40,091 nt of DNA from Betaproteobacteria bacterium (lineage in GTDB: Bacteria > Pseudomonadota > Gammaproteobacteria > Burkholderiales > Burkholderiaceae_C), in assembly GCA_947448675.1 (NCBI GenBank), contig CANFOR010000002.1, positions 1 through 40,091 of the forward strand. Reading direction: 5' to 3'. A program made the translations under genes and the position numbers. Below the pieces are notes generated by a model. That model did no database searches. It was given only the letters and a program-made list of their open reading frames with translations, and had not been told where the DNA came from. Shown here piece by piece: positions 17,111 to 24,806 of the stretch. Numbering within the stretch: position 1 is the stretch's first letter; each line of letters begins with the position of its first letter.

Positions 17111-17155
17111 GCTAACGCACTGTTTATGCGCGTATATAGCTCTTTTTTTTATAGC
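17111..17155 (-). repeat. Mini-repeat copy 3 (start of the metallo-hydrolase lipoprotein gene)
   Basis: On the minus strand GCTA, nine bases, GAGC, five bases, ACGC. It spans the start codon at 17126 and the first codons. Confidence 0.75.
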
Positions 17156-18283
17156 GCATGTGGCCTCATACTGGGTCTGGGCGCTTGCTCGAACATGAAC
17201 CCTTACTACAACCACGCCCTGCCCCATCACACCCCCAGCGGCTTTAAAAACAACTATGTTGAGCAGGTCGACAAGTCCTTCACCGACCTGCTGCGCTGGC
17301 AGTGGCAGGCGCGCACCCAAGGCCTGCCCAAGCCACCGCAAACGCCCACCGCCACGGTAGCGGCCGACCTGCCGCGCATCCAGGCCTACGCCAGCGCCTA
17401 CACCGCCAGCCCCCTGCAGAGCGCGCCGCAAATGACCTGGATCGGCCACGCCAGCATGTTGGTGCAAGCCGGTGGCCTGAACGTGCTGACCGACCCCGTC
17501 TTCAGCGACCGCGCCTCGCCCGTGCAGTTTGCCGGTCCCCAGCGCGCCCAGGCACCGGGCTTGGCCTTGGCCGAACTGCCGCCCATCGACGTGGTACTGA
17601 TTTCCCACAACCACTACGACCATTTAGACAAAAATACCGTGCAAACGCTTTCCAGTCGTGCGTTGAATGCTACTGTTTTTATAGTACCTTTGGGCATTAA
17701 GCCGTGGATGGAAGCGCTGGGCATTCGCAACGTGGTTGAACTCGACTGGTGGCAAAGCCACACCGTGAAGGGCGTGGAATTTCACTTCACGCCGGTGCAA
17801 CATTGGTCGGCGCGTGGCGTAGCCGACCGCCTGCAAACCCTGTGGGGCGGCTGGGCCGTGCTCGGGCCCGACTTGCACTGGTACTTCAGCGGCGACACCG
17901 GCTACTCTAAAGACTTTGCCGACACCCGCCAACGCTTTGCGTCGCGCCAAACTGCGGCCCTGGGCGGCGGCTTTGACATGGCCCTGATCGCCGTGGGCGC
18001 CTACGAGCCGCGCTGGTTCATGAAGGAGCAGCACATCAACCCCGCCGAGGCTGTGCAAATCCACCAAGACCTGGGTGCCAAACGCAGCGTGGGCGTGCAT
18101 TGGGGCACCTTTAACCTCACCGACGAGCCACTTGACCAACCGCCGCAAGACCTGGCCGCCGCCCGCCAAGCGCAGGGCGTGGCAGACGAAGATTTTTTCG
18201 TCATGGCCATTGGCGAAACCCGCGCCTTGCAGCCACGCAGCCCTGCCCCCGCAAATTCCACGACCCACCCCTACGCCCAGTGA
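17126..18283 (+). CDS. Metallo-beta-lactamase-fold lipoprotein (UlaG/NAPE-PLD-like)
   Basis: 385 residues. A lipobox (Leu-Gly-Ala-Cys21) follows a hydrophobic stretch, so the protein should be lipid-anchored in the envelope. The zinc motif is His161-Asn-His163-Tyr-Asp165-His166. Further ligands are expected in FTPVQHWSARG, FSGDTGYS and VGVHWGTFNL, all typical of the subgroup related to N-acyl-phosphatidylethanolamine phospholipase D and UlaG. A phospholipid or lactone substrate is possible but not shown. A mini-repeat (17111-17155) spans the start codon and signal-peptide region, and another (17646-17686) encodes an internal stretch (ALNATVFIV), so both the leader and the enzyme domain carry AT-rich insertions. 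No clear ribosome binding site precedes the ATG. Confidence 0.85.
   Translation: MRVYSSFFYSACGLILGLGACSNMNPYYNHALPHHTPSGFKNNYVEQVDKSFTDLLRWQWQARTQGLPKPPQTPTATVAADLPRIQAYASAYTASPLQSAPQMTWIGHASMLVQAGGLNVLTDPVFSDRASPVQFAGPQRAQAPGLALAELPPIDVVLISHNHYDHLDKNTVQTLSSRALNATVFIVPLGIKPWMEALGIRNVVELDWWQSHTVKGVEFHFTPVQHWSARGVADRLQTLWGGWAVLGPDLHWYFSGDTGYSKDFADTRQRFASRQTAALGGGFDMALIAVGAYEPRWFMKEQHINPAEAVQIHQDLGAKRSVGVHWGTFNLTDEPLDQPPQDLAAARQAQGVADEDFFVMAIGETRALQPRSPAPANSTTHPYAQ
17646..17686 (-). repeat. Mini-repeat copy 4 (inside the metallo-hydrolase gene)
   Basis: On the minus strand ACTA, nine bases, TAGC, five bases, ACGC. It is in frame, 20 codons after the HxHxDH motif. Confidence 0.65.
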
Positions 18284-18327
18284 GGCCCCGCTAAGCCCCA
18301 CGAACCCCAATTGTGATCCGATTGCCT

Positions 18328-18639
18328 ATGCACACCCCACCGCCCACCGCCACGCCACAAGGCAGCACACCCAGCCCGGCGCAAGAATCCCTCATTGAAT
18401 ACCCCTGCCAGTTCCCCATCAAGGTCATGGGTGCCAAGGTCGATGGCTTTGTGCACGCTCTGACCCACATCGCCCACCAGTTCGACCCGGCCTTTGACGC
18501 CACCAGCATCGAGCTGCGCGAGAGCAAGGCCGGCAACTACCTGGGCGTCACCCTCACCGTGCACGCCACCAGCCGCGAGCAGCTCGATGAGTTGTACCGC
18601 GCGCTCTCGACCCACCCGATGGTCAAGATGGTGCTTTGA
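18328..18639 (+). CDS. YbeD/DUF493 family protein
   Basis: 103 residues from ATG 18328, with a GTG five codons earlier as alternative. The C-terminal 75 residues form a compact ferredoxin-like domain typical of YbeD (YPCQFPIKVMGAK; ITLTV-like strand GVTLTVHATS; final MVKMVL). In many proteobacteria ybeD sits beside lipB, and a regulatory role in lipoate metabolism has been suggested from this linkage. The same linkage holds here, with one kinase gene between them. The N-terminal 25 residues are Pro/Thr-rich and look disordered. Confidence 0.88.
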   Translation: MHTPPPTATPQGSTPSPAQESLIEYPCQFPIKVMGAKVDGFVHALTHIAHQFDPAFDATSIELRESKAGNYLGVTLTVHATSREQLDELYRALSTHPMVKMVL

Positions 18640-18658
18640 GCCCCCGACAAGGTCTTTT

Positions 18659-19345
18659 ATGCCAGTTCCTCGCCCTCATGCCAGCCCCGCCCAGCCCAAG
18701 CTGCCCGCCGAAGCTTTGGCGCGCCTGCAAGCCCTTTTAACCCAGAGTTCGCATTCAGCCCACGGCGGACGGCGCATGCTGGGCATCGTCGGCCCGCCCG
18801 GCGCGGGCAAGTCCACCCTGGCCGAGGCCCTGCACGCCGCTGCGCCCACGCAAACCCAGGTGCTGCCCATGGACGGCTTTCACCTGGCCAACAGCGAGCT
18901 GCTGCGCCTGGGCCGCCGCGAGCGCAAAGGCGCGCCCGACACCTTTGACGCCGCGGGTTTTGCCGCCCTGCTGCAGCGCCTGCGTGCGCAAGACCCCCTG
19001 GGCAAGGAGACCATCTACGCACCGCGCTTTGAGCGCGCACTGGAAGAGCCGATCGCCAACGCCATTGCCATCGCGCCCAGCTTGCCCCTGCTGATCGTCG
19101 AAGGCAACTACCTGTTACTCGACCAAGGCCCCTGGCGGCAAGCAGCTCCCCTGCTCGACCAAACCTGGTACCTCGACGTAGACGACGCCTTGCGCCGCCA
19201 GCGCCTGCAAGCGCGCCACATGCAATTTGGCCGCAGCGCAGAGGCAGCTTTGGAGTGGATGGAGCACACCGACGAGCCCAATGCCCGCTTGATTGCGCAC
19301 AGCCGGGCGCGGGCCAGTTGGTGCCTAGCTTGGGGCGCGGCATGA
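18659..19345 (+). CDS. P-loop nucleoside/sugar kinase-like protein (PanK/FrcK type)
   Basis: 228 residues from ATG 18659, since the longer frame overlaps ybeD. Walker A is GPPGAGKS. The segment VLPMDGFHLANSELLRLGRRERKGAPDTFD in parts matches the substrate-binding region of the pantothenate kinase/phosphoribulokinase/uridine kinase group, in particular YggC/FrcK-like kinases. IVEGNYLLL is the Walker B-like strand and RRQRLQARH the lid arginines. The true substrate is unknown. It overlaps lipB by four bases (ATGA), so it is translationally coupled to lipoate transfer, an unusual partner. Confidence 0.82.
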   Translation: MPVPRPHASPAQPKLPAEALARLQALLTQSSHSAHGGRRMLGIVGPPGAGKSTLAEALHAAAPTQTQVLPMDGFHLANSELLRLGRRERKGAPDTFDAAGFAALLQRLRAQDPLGKETIYAPRFERALEEPIANAIAIAPSLPLLIVEGNYLLLDQGPWRQAAPLLDQTWYLDVDDALRRQRLQARHMQFGRSAEAALEWMEHTDEPNARLIAHSRARASWCLAWGAA

Positions 19346-20097
19346 GTGCTGCGCAAGACGCCCGAGCCGTACCCGCCGGGCATGCCACAAAGCCGTTGCA
19401 AGCGCAATTTCTAGGCCGCGCCAACACCGCCCCCAGCTACGCCAGCATCGTCGCGGCCATGCAAGACTTCACCGCGCAACGCAGTGTGGATGCGCCTGAT
19501 CAGCTATGGATTTGTGAGCACGCTGCGCTCTACACCCAAGGCTTGGCGGGCAAAAGCGAACATGTTTTGCAGGCGGGCAATATTCCCGTGGTGGCCACCA
19601 ACCGGGGTGGTCAAGTGACCTACCACGGGCCAGGCCAAGTGGTGGCCTACCCCTTGCTGGACCTGCGCCGCGCGGGCTATTACGTGAAGGAATACGTGTT
19701 CCGCATCGAAGAGGCGCTCATCAAAACCCTGGCCCACTTTGGTGTGACCGGCCACCGCGTGCGCGGCGCGCCAGGCATCTATGTCCGCGTGGCCGATCCC
19801 GCCAGCCACGCCCGCTTGCCTGCTGCGTTCACGGCACAGCAGCTAGGCCTGCCACCGCAGGCTGGGGGCGTTGGGCTAGGCAAAATTGCGGCGCTGGGCA
19901 TCAAAGTAAGCCGCCACTGCACGTACCACGGCCTGGCGCTGAACGTGGCCATGGACCTCGAACCCTTTGCCCGCATCAACCCCTGCGGCTATGCAGGCCT
20001 GCAGACGGTAGACCTCGCTAGACTTGGCGTAGCCACTGCGTGGGACGAAGCCGCCGCCGTGCTGGCAAGCAAACTGCAAACCTATCTTGTGGCTTAA
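19342..20097 (+). CDS. lipB: Octanoyl-[ACP]:protein N-octanoyltransferase
   Basis: 251 residues from ATG 19342, overlapping the kinase stop as ATGA; the longer open frame upstream is not used. It moves octanoate from acyl carrier protein to lipoyl domains, the first step of lipoate synthesis. Visible active-site residues are His95 in RGGQVTYHGPG, Lys181 in GLGKIAALG and Cys193 in SRHCTYHGLALNV. Between GAPGIYVRV and GLGKIA there is an insertion of roughly 25 residues (about 151-178) compared with E. coli LipB, placed near the catalytic lysine. The stop codon lies inside a ten-base-pair hairpin (20089-20113). It works together with LipA 1.3 kb downstream. Confidence 0.95.
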   Translation: MSAAQDARAVPAGHATKPLQAQFLGRANTAPSYASIVAAMQDFTAQRSVDAPDQLWICEHAALYTQGLAGKSEHVLQAGNIPVVATNRGGQVTYHGPGQVVAYPLLDLRRAGYYVKEYVFRIEEALIKTLAHFGVTGHRVRGAPGIYVRVADPASHARLPAAFTAQQLGLPPQAGGVGLGKIAALGIKVSRHCTYHGLALNVAMDLEPFARINPCGYAGLQTVDLARLGVATAWDEAAAVLASKLQTYLVA

Positions 20098-20113
20098 AAA
20101 AAATTTAAGCCAC
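20089..20113. other. Perfect hairpin across the lipB stop codon
   Basis: GTGGCTTAAA (20089-20098) and TTTAAGCCAC (20104-20113) form a ten-base stem around AAAAA. There is no T run after it on either strand, so it is not a standard terminator. It may protect the lipB 3' end or limit read-through into the thioredoxin gene. Confidence 0.6.
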
Positions 20114-20193
20114 GGCTGTAAGCTTTGCCCAAGCCCTGCGACTAAGAGGTTGAAGGCAGTGTTGTGCTGCCTTTTTACCGACTAGGAGTCTCT

Positions 20194-20586
20194 ATGTTGA
20201 ACCGCAAAGCTTTTCTCTCCACCCTGGCTGCTGGCCTGCTGATGCTGGCCGGTGCCGCCCAGGCGCTCACTATCAAACCCTATAGCGCCGCCGCATTGGC
20301 CGCTGCGCAAACTGAGGGCACGCCCGTGGCCGTGGCTTTTCATGCCGACTGGTGCCCTACGTGCAAAGCCCAAGGCAAAGTGTTTGACGGCTTCAAGAGC
20401 GACACCGCTCTGAGCAAGCTGACCATCTTGGTAGCCGACTACGACAACGAAAAGGCGCTGAAGAAAGAAATGAACATCCGCACCCAGTCCACCATCGTGG
20501 TCTTTAAGGGCAAGAGCGAGGTAGCCCGTAGCGCGGGCGTGACCGAAGCCGCTGCACTCAAAACCACTTTGACCACCGGCCTGTAA
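20194..20586 (+). CDS. Exported thioredoxin-fold protein
   Basis: 130 residues from ATG 20194, chosen because AGGAG lies at 20184-20188. A Sec signal (residues about 5-24, ending Ala-Gln-Ala) is followed by a short thioredoxin fold with the active site Trp53-Cys54-Pro-Thr-Cys57. Cys-Pro-Thr-Cys and the exported location fit a periplasmic reductant or thiol-disulphide oxidoreductase. The CcdA-like membrane protein gene begins 13 bases downstream and is the obvious electron donor, taking electrons from cytoplasmic thioredoxin. Together the two resemble a split DsbD. Targets are unknown; cytochrome c maturation or metal-site cysteines are usual. Confidence 0.88.
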   Translation: MLNRKAFLSTLAAGLLMLAGAAQALTIKPYSAAALAAAQTEGTPVAVAFHADWCPTCKAQGKVFDGFKSDTALSKLTILVADYDNEKALKKEMNIRTQSTIVVFKGKSEVARSAGVTEAAALKTTLTTGL

Positions 20587-20599
20587 AGCGGTAACACCC

Positions 20600-21325
20600 A
20601 TGGCCAGCCCCACCCAACTGGCCCTGAGCCTGGCCGCAGGCAGCCTGACCACGCTCAGCCCCTGCGTCTTTCCCATTTTGCCCTTGGTGCTGGGCGGCGC
20701 GGTGCAAAACAACAAGCTCGCACCACTGGCCATGGGCGTGGGCATGGCCACTTCGTTTGCATTGATTGGCATGCTGCTGGGCCTGCTCGGCCCCGCGCTG
20801 GGCATCGACGGCGACAGTGTGCGCGTGGGTGGCGCTGCCCTGCTGGTGGCTTTTGGCATCGTCATGCTGGTGCCTTGGTTGAATGAAAAATTTACCAACC
20901 TGGTCACACCCCTGGCCAACTCAGCCAACAGCGCCAGCAGCCGCTTGAACACCGAGTCGCTCTGGGGCGCGTTGGCGCTGGGCGGCTTGCTGGGCTTGGT
21001 GTGGAGCCCCTGCTCGGGCCCACTGCTGGCCTCGGCCCTGACCTTGGTGGCCAGCGAGGGCGGCGCGGCCAGCGGTGGCCTTATTTTGGGCTTGTTTGGC
21101 GTGGGCGCAGCCATCCCCTTGGTGGCGGCGGCCTACGCCTCGCGCAGCGGCTTCAACCGCGTGCGCGGCTGGGTGCTGGGTCGCATGGACGGCGTGAAAA
21201 AAGCCTTTGGCCTGCTGCTGCTCTTGGTAGGCGTAGCCATTTTGACGGGTGGCGACAAATGGCTCGAAGCCCAAGTGGTAACCGTATTGCCCGACTGGTG
21301 GGTGAATTTGGCGGTGAAGTTTTAG
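20600..21325 (+). CDS. CcdA/DsbD-type transmembrane thiol-electron transporter
   Basis: 241 residues with about six membrane helices. The paired cysteines of the CcdA family are Cys22 in LSPCVFPILPLVLGG and Cys138 in VWSPCSGPLLASAL, each beside the conserved prolines. They would pass reducing equivalents from cytoplasmic thioredoxin to the periplasmic thioredoxin-fold protein encoded just upstream. The pair sits between lipB and lipA and is probably in the same transcription direction group. Which periplasmic pathway it serves is not visible here. Confidence 0.88.
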   Translation: MASPTQLALSLAAGSLTTLSPCVFPILPLVLGGAVQNNKLAPLAMGVGMATSFALIGMLLGLLGPALGIDGDSVRVGGAALLVAFGIVMLVPWLNEKFTNLVTPLANSANSASSRLNTESLWGALALGGLLGLVWSPCSGPLLASALTLVASEGGAASGGLILGLFGVGAAIPLVAAAYASRSGFNRVRGWVLGRMDGVKKAFGLLLLLVGVAILTGGDKWLEAQVVTVLPDWWVNLAVKF

Positions 21326-21389
21326 GCCTCGGCTCTGGCGTAAACCTGCACGCAGTACGCACCCCACGCGCATCGGCGAAAATGCGTGC

Positions 21390-22394
21390 ATGAGCACATC
21401 CCACGTTAGCAACTCCCCCGTCGTGCGCGACGCGCAAAGCCAAAGCGACTACAACCCCTTGGCCAAACAAAAAGCCGGGGCCAAGCTCAGCCGCATCCCC
21501 GTCAAGGTTGAAAGCGGGCCGGTGCTGAAAAAGCCCGACTGGATCCGCGTCAAAGCGGGTTCGCCCAGCACCCGCTTTTATGAGATCAAAGACATTCTGC
21601 GCAAGAACAACTTGGTCACTGTGTGCGAAGAGGCTTCTTGCCCGAACATCGGTGAATGCTTTGGCAAGGGTACGGCCACCTTCATGATCATGGGCGACAA
21701 GTGCACACGGCGCTGCCCGTTTTGCGACGTCGGCCATGGCCGCCCTGACCCGCTAGATGCGAATGAACCGCTCAATTTAGCCAACACCATTGCCGCGCTC
21801 AAGCTGAAATACGTGGTGATTACCAGCGTCGACCGCGACGACCTGCGCGACGGCGGGGCGGCGCATTTTGTCGAGTGCATCCGCAAAACCCGCGAGCTCT
21901 CGCCCGGCACCACCATCGAGGTGCTGGTGCCCGACTTTCGTGGCCGCGACGACCGCGCCTTAGAGATTTTGAAAGCCGCGCCACCCGACGTGATGAACCA
22001 CAACCTGGAAACCATCCCGCGCCTGTACAAAGAGGCCCGCCCCGGCAGCGACTACGCTTTCAGCCTGAACCTGCTGAAAAAGTTCAAAGCCCTGCACCCG
22101 AACGTGCCAACCAAGAGCGGCATCATGGTCGGCCTGGGCGAGACCGACGACGAGATTTTGCAAACCATGCGCGACATGCGCGCCCACGGCATCGACATGC
22201 TGACCATTGGCCAGTACCTCGCGCCGTCGAACGCGCATCTGAGCGTCAAGCGCTATGTGCACCCCGACACCTTCAAAATGTTTGAAGCGCAGGCCTACGC
22301 CATGGGCTTTAGCCACGCAGCCGTGGGGGCCATGGTGCGCAGCAGCTACCACGCCGACCAACAGGCGCATGGGGTTTTGGCAGCCACGCTTTAA
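21390..22394 (+). CDS. lipA: Lipoyl synthase (radical SAM)
   Basis: 334 residues. The auxiliary cluster motif CX4CX5C is at Cys79, Cys84 and Cys90, and the radical-SAM CX3CX2C at Cys105, Cys109 and Cys112. The C-terminal RSSYHAD contains the conserved serine that ligates the auxiliary cluster. It inserts two sulphur atoms into octanoyl groups placed by LipB. It is separated from lipB by the thioredoxin and CcdA-like genes. After the stop codon the sequence becomes AT-rich and enters the hipH promoter region. Confidence 0.97.
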   Translation: MSTSHVSNSPVVRDAQSQSDYNPLAKQKAGAKLSRIPVKVESGPVLKKPDWIRVKAGSPSTRFYEIKDILRKNNLVTVCEEASCPNIGECFGKGTATFMIMGDKCTRRCPFCDVGHGRPDPLDANEPLNLANTIAALKLKYVVITSVDRDDLRDGGAAHFVECIRKTRELSPGTTIEVLVPDFRGRDDRALEILKAAPPDVMNHNLETIPRLYKEARPGSDYAFSLNLLKKFKALHPNVPTKSGIMVGLGETDDEILQTMRDMRAHGIDMLTIGQYLAPSNAHLSVKRYVHPDTFKMFEAQAYAMGFSHAAVGAMVRSSYHADQQAHGVLAATL

Positions 22395-22395
22395 G

Positions 22396-22474
22396 AAAAG
22401 TATCTATTCAGAAATCTATTAGATTTTTGACAAAATTCGTTTATTGACAGATACTTATAAAAAAGTATCTATTA
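22396..22474 (+). promoter_or_regulatory. Palindrome-rich promoter/operator of the HipA-like kinase gene
   Basis: An AT-rich stretch between lipA and the kinase gene. It holds a perfect -35 box TTGACA at 22427-22432, a 17-base spacer and GATACT (22450-22455) as a -10 box. The -10 overlaps a perfect inverted repeat AGATACTT-6-AAGTATCT (22449-22470). A third half-site AAGTATCT is at 22398-22405, and a separate palindrome AAATCTA-T-TAGATTT is at 22412-22426. A start about seven bases after the -10 would leave only some 13 bases before the ATG, with no ribosome binding site visible, so the mRNA may be nearly leaderless. Autoregulation by the kinase's own N-terminal HTH is likely. Confidence 0.7.
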
Positions 22475-23845
22475 ATGAATGCCCCTGAACCTCCACCGCT
22501 TAGCCCACCGCCAAAGCCGCTGACCGAGGCCTCACTTGAAGGCTTGGACGCTCAGTTGCGCAACCTGCTGGCGCAGGGCGGGCCGCTGAGCGCCAAGCAA
22601 TTGGTGGCCGCCACAGGCAAAAGCCAACCCAGCATCTCGTTGGCCTTGGGCCGTTTGGGCAGCGTCGTGCACAGGCTGGGCGCGGCGCGTAGCAGCCGCT
22701 ACACGCTCACTCGCAGCATCTTGGGCTTGCCCAGCGCGCAGAACCTGCTGCGCACCAATGCCAAGGGGCGCACAGAGATTTTTGGCACGCTACAGTTTTT
22801 GCAACAAGGCGAGGTGCATGTGCGCGGCACGCAGGGCCACGAATGGCTGGGTCGGGGCGGTCTGCCTTGGTTTTTGAGCAGCCTACGGCCCCAGGGCTTT
22901 TTGGGTCGGCAGTACACCCATTTGCGTCCCGACTTCCCTAGCGACCCCGACGCATGGACAACCGAGCAGGCGCTCTACATGGCAGCCAATCACATCAGCG
23001 ACCCACCCGGTGCGTTTGCGTTGGGTGCGGGCCATAGCCAGCATGAGGGCCTGCAAGTTGACGCAGACAACATCGCCCGCTTTTACGACCACATGGCCAC
23101 GCAAGCGGGCCACAGCCTGCCAGCAGCCTCGTCTGCCGGGGGCGAGCAACCCAAGTTCACGGCGCGCGTGCAGGGCCAACATGTGATCGTTAAATTCAGC
23201 CCACTTTGCGGCACGCCCTTTGGCGAGCGTTGGCACAACCTGCTGCAGCTCGAACACTTGGCCAACCAGGTCTTGCAAGCAAACGGCATTGCCAGCGCGC
23301 CCACCGTTTTGCTGCGTAGCAAGCAGCGCACGTACCTGCAGTCCACCCGCTTTGACCGCATTGGCACGCAGGGCAAGCGCCATGTGGTCGAGCTCAGTGC
23401 GCTGCACGATGCTTTTGTGCAAACGCCAAGGCAACACTGGGTCGCCAGCTGCGAGGCTTTGGTGCAGCAAAAATTGCTCTCGCCCCAAGGCCTTGAGCGC
23501 ATCGCGCTGCAATACCTGTTTGGCCAGTACATCGGCAACACCGACATGCATTTTGGCAACCTCGCGTTCTTTGTTGACGACGTGACCAAGCCGCAGCTCG
23601 AGCCCACACCGGTGTACGACATGCTGCCCATGCAGTGGCGGCCCGGCGTGCACAGTGGCGAACTGGGCTGTGCACCCGTGCAAGCGCAACGCCAGCCAGC
23701 GGGCTACGGCGCGCTGGCCGAGCGCGCGCGCCACATCGCCACCCTGTATTGGCAGCAAGCCGCCCAGCTGCGCAGCCTGAGCAGCGCGCTGCGGGCGGCC
23801 GCGCGCAGCAATGCGCAATTGCTGGCGCGCAATTTTCAAGACTAA
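22475..23845 (+). CDS. HipA-family Ser/Thr kinase with N-terminal HTH (HipH/YjjJ type)
   Basis: 456 residues. Residues about 20-80 form a winged-helix-like DNA-binding region (SAKQLVAATGKSQPSISLAL), replacing the separate HipB antitoxin. The HipA kinase fold follows: the Gly-rich loop Ala221-Gly-Gly-Glu-Gln-Pro-Lys-Phe, Lys240 for nucleotide, the catalytic Asp357 in GNTDMHFGN and the metal-binding Asp382 in VYDMLPM. All key residues are present, so it should be an active kinase. HipH/YjjJ proteins in E. coli are growth-inhibiting kinases encoded without an adjacent antitoxin gene, and none is seen here. The upstream region has operator-like palindromes. The next gene, an exporter, starts 13 bases downstream and may be co-transcribed. 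Confidence 0.9.
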   Translation: MNAPEPPPLSPPPKPLTEASLEGLDAQLRNLLAQGGPLSAKQLVAATGKSQPSISLALGRLGSVVHRLGAARSSRYTLTRSILGLPSAQNLLRTNAKGRTEIFGTLQFLQQGEVHVRGTQGHEWLGRGGLPWFLSSLRPQGFLGRQYTHLRPDFPSDPDAWTTEQALYMAANHISDPPGAFALGAGHSQHEGLQVDADNIARFYDHMATQAGHSLPAASSAGGEQPKFTARVQGQHVIVKFSPLCGTPFGERWHNLLQLEHLANQVLQANGIASAPTVLLRSKQRTYLQSTRFDRIGTQGKRHVVELSALHDAFVQTPRQHWVASCEALVQQKLLSPQGLERIALQYLFGQYIGNTDMHFGNLAFFVDDVTKPQLEPTPVYDMLPMQWRPGVHSGELGCAPVQAQRQPAGYGALAERARHIATLYWQQAAQLRSLSSALRAAARSNAQLLARNFQD

Positions 23846-23857
23846 ACCCTCACTCCC

Positions 23858-24733
23858 ATGCAGAGCTTCACGCACGCCAGCCGTTCCACCGCTTACGCCC
23901 TGGCTGCCATTGCGCTGTGGGCCCTGCTCGCCTCATTGGGTTTGGCGCTGCGCCATGTGCCGCCGTTTTTGCTCACGGGCATTGCGTTGCTGGTCGGCAG
24001 CAGCTTGGCCTGGCCCTTTGTGCTGCGCCAGCCCGGGCTGTGGCGCGTGTCGTCCAAAGCCCTGGGCTTGGGGGTGTATGGCTTGTTTGGTTTTCATTTT
24101 TTGCTCTTTATCGCGCTGCGCCACGCGCCGCCGGTGCAGGCCAATTTGGTCAACTACCTGTGGCCCTTGTTGATGGTAGTTTTGGCCCCGCTGTTTTTGC
24201 CGAACACACATCTGACTGCTATACATTTAATAGCTGTTTGTGTAGGATTCACGGGCGCTGCAGCCGCCATCATGGGTTCCAGCGGAACGGAGCGTGCGCT
24301 TTTTAATGGCCTGCCCTGGGGCTACCTTCCAGCCGCCGGTTCGGCCTTTATTTGGGCCAGCTACTCGCTCACCTGCAAGCGCTGGGCACTGGCGGGCCAG
24401 GCCTTTCCCAGCGCGGCGGTTGGCTTGTTTGCCTTGGTCTCGGGCTTGCTGGCCTTGCTCTGCCACTGGACCTTAGAAGCGCCCACCCCGCTGAGCGCGC
24501 AAGACTGGGGCCTGCTGCTACTGATGGGCCTGGGCCCGCTGGGCGCAGCGTTTTTCTTATGGGACGCCGCGCTCAAGCACGGTGACGCGCAGCGCATCGG
24601 TATTTGGAGCTACCTCACGCCTTTGCTCTCTACCGCTTTGCTGATGCTGGTGTCGGGTCAGCCACTGACCTGGGCGATTGCTGGGGCGGCGGCTTTGATT
24701 GTGGGTGCGGCGGTGCTGGCAACACGTGCATAA
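23858..24733 (+). CDS. EamA/DMT-family exporter
   Basis: 291 residues with about ten membrane helices in two EamA repeats (first to about residue 140, second from about 155). It resembles the YddG-like aromatic amino acid exporters, with FHFLLFIALRHAPPVQANLVNYLWPL in parts typical of the group and the C-terminal WSYLTPLLSTALLML. The substrate is not determined by sequence; aromatic or other amino acid export is the best guess. It lies 13 bases after the HipA-like kinase gene and is followed by a bidirectional terminator. A mini-repeat (24218-24260) encodes the loop and start of a helix near residues 121-135 (TAIHLIAVCVGF). Confidence 0.87.
   Translation: MQSFTHASRSTAYALAAIALWALLASLGLALRHVPPFLLTGIALLVGSSLAWPFVLRQPGLWRVSSKALGLGVYGLFGFHFLLFIALRHAPPVQANLVNYLWPLLMVVLAPLFLPNTHLTAIHLIAVCVGFTGAAAAIMGSSGTERALFNGLPWGYLPAAGSAFIWASYSLTCKRWALAGQAFPSAAVGLFALVSGLLALLCHWTLEAPTPLSAQDWGLLLLMGLGPLGAAFFLWDAALKHGDAQRIGIWSYLTPLLSTALLMLVSGQPLTWAIAGAAALIVGAAVLATRA
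24218..24260 (+). repeat. Mini-repeat copy 5 (inside the DMT exporter gene)
   Basis: GCTA, nine bases, TAGC, five bases, then GTGT in place of ACGC, followed by GGGCGCTG. It is in frame. Confidence 0.55.
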
Positions 24734-24769
24734 AAAAAGCCACCACGCAGAGCTCGGTGGCAGCTTTTT
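24732..24769. terminator. Bidirectional rho-independent terminator
   Basis: GCCACC (24739-24744) pairs with GGTGGC (24756-24761); the flanking A run at 24732-24738 and T run at 24765-24769 extend it. It can stop transcription of the exporter on the plus strand and of the large lipoprotein gene on the minus strand, which converge here. Confidence 0.8.
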
Positions 24770-24806
24770 GTTCTGCAGCTACTGCGGTCAGCGAAGCAGC
24801 ATCGCG

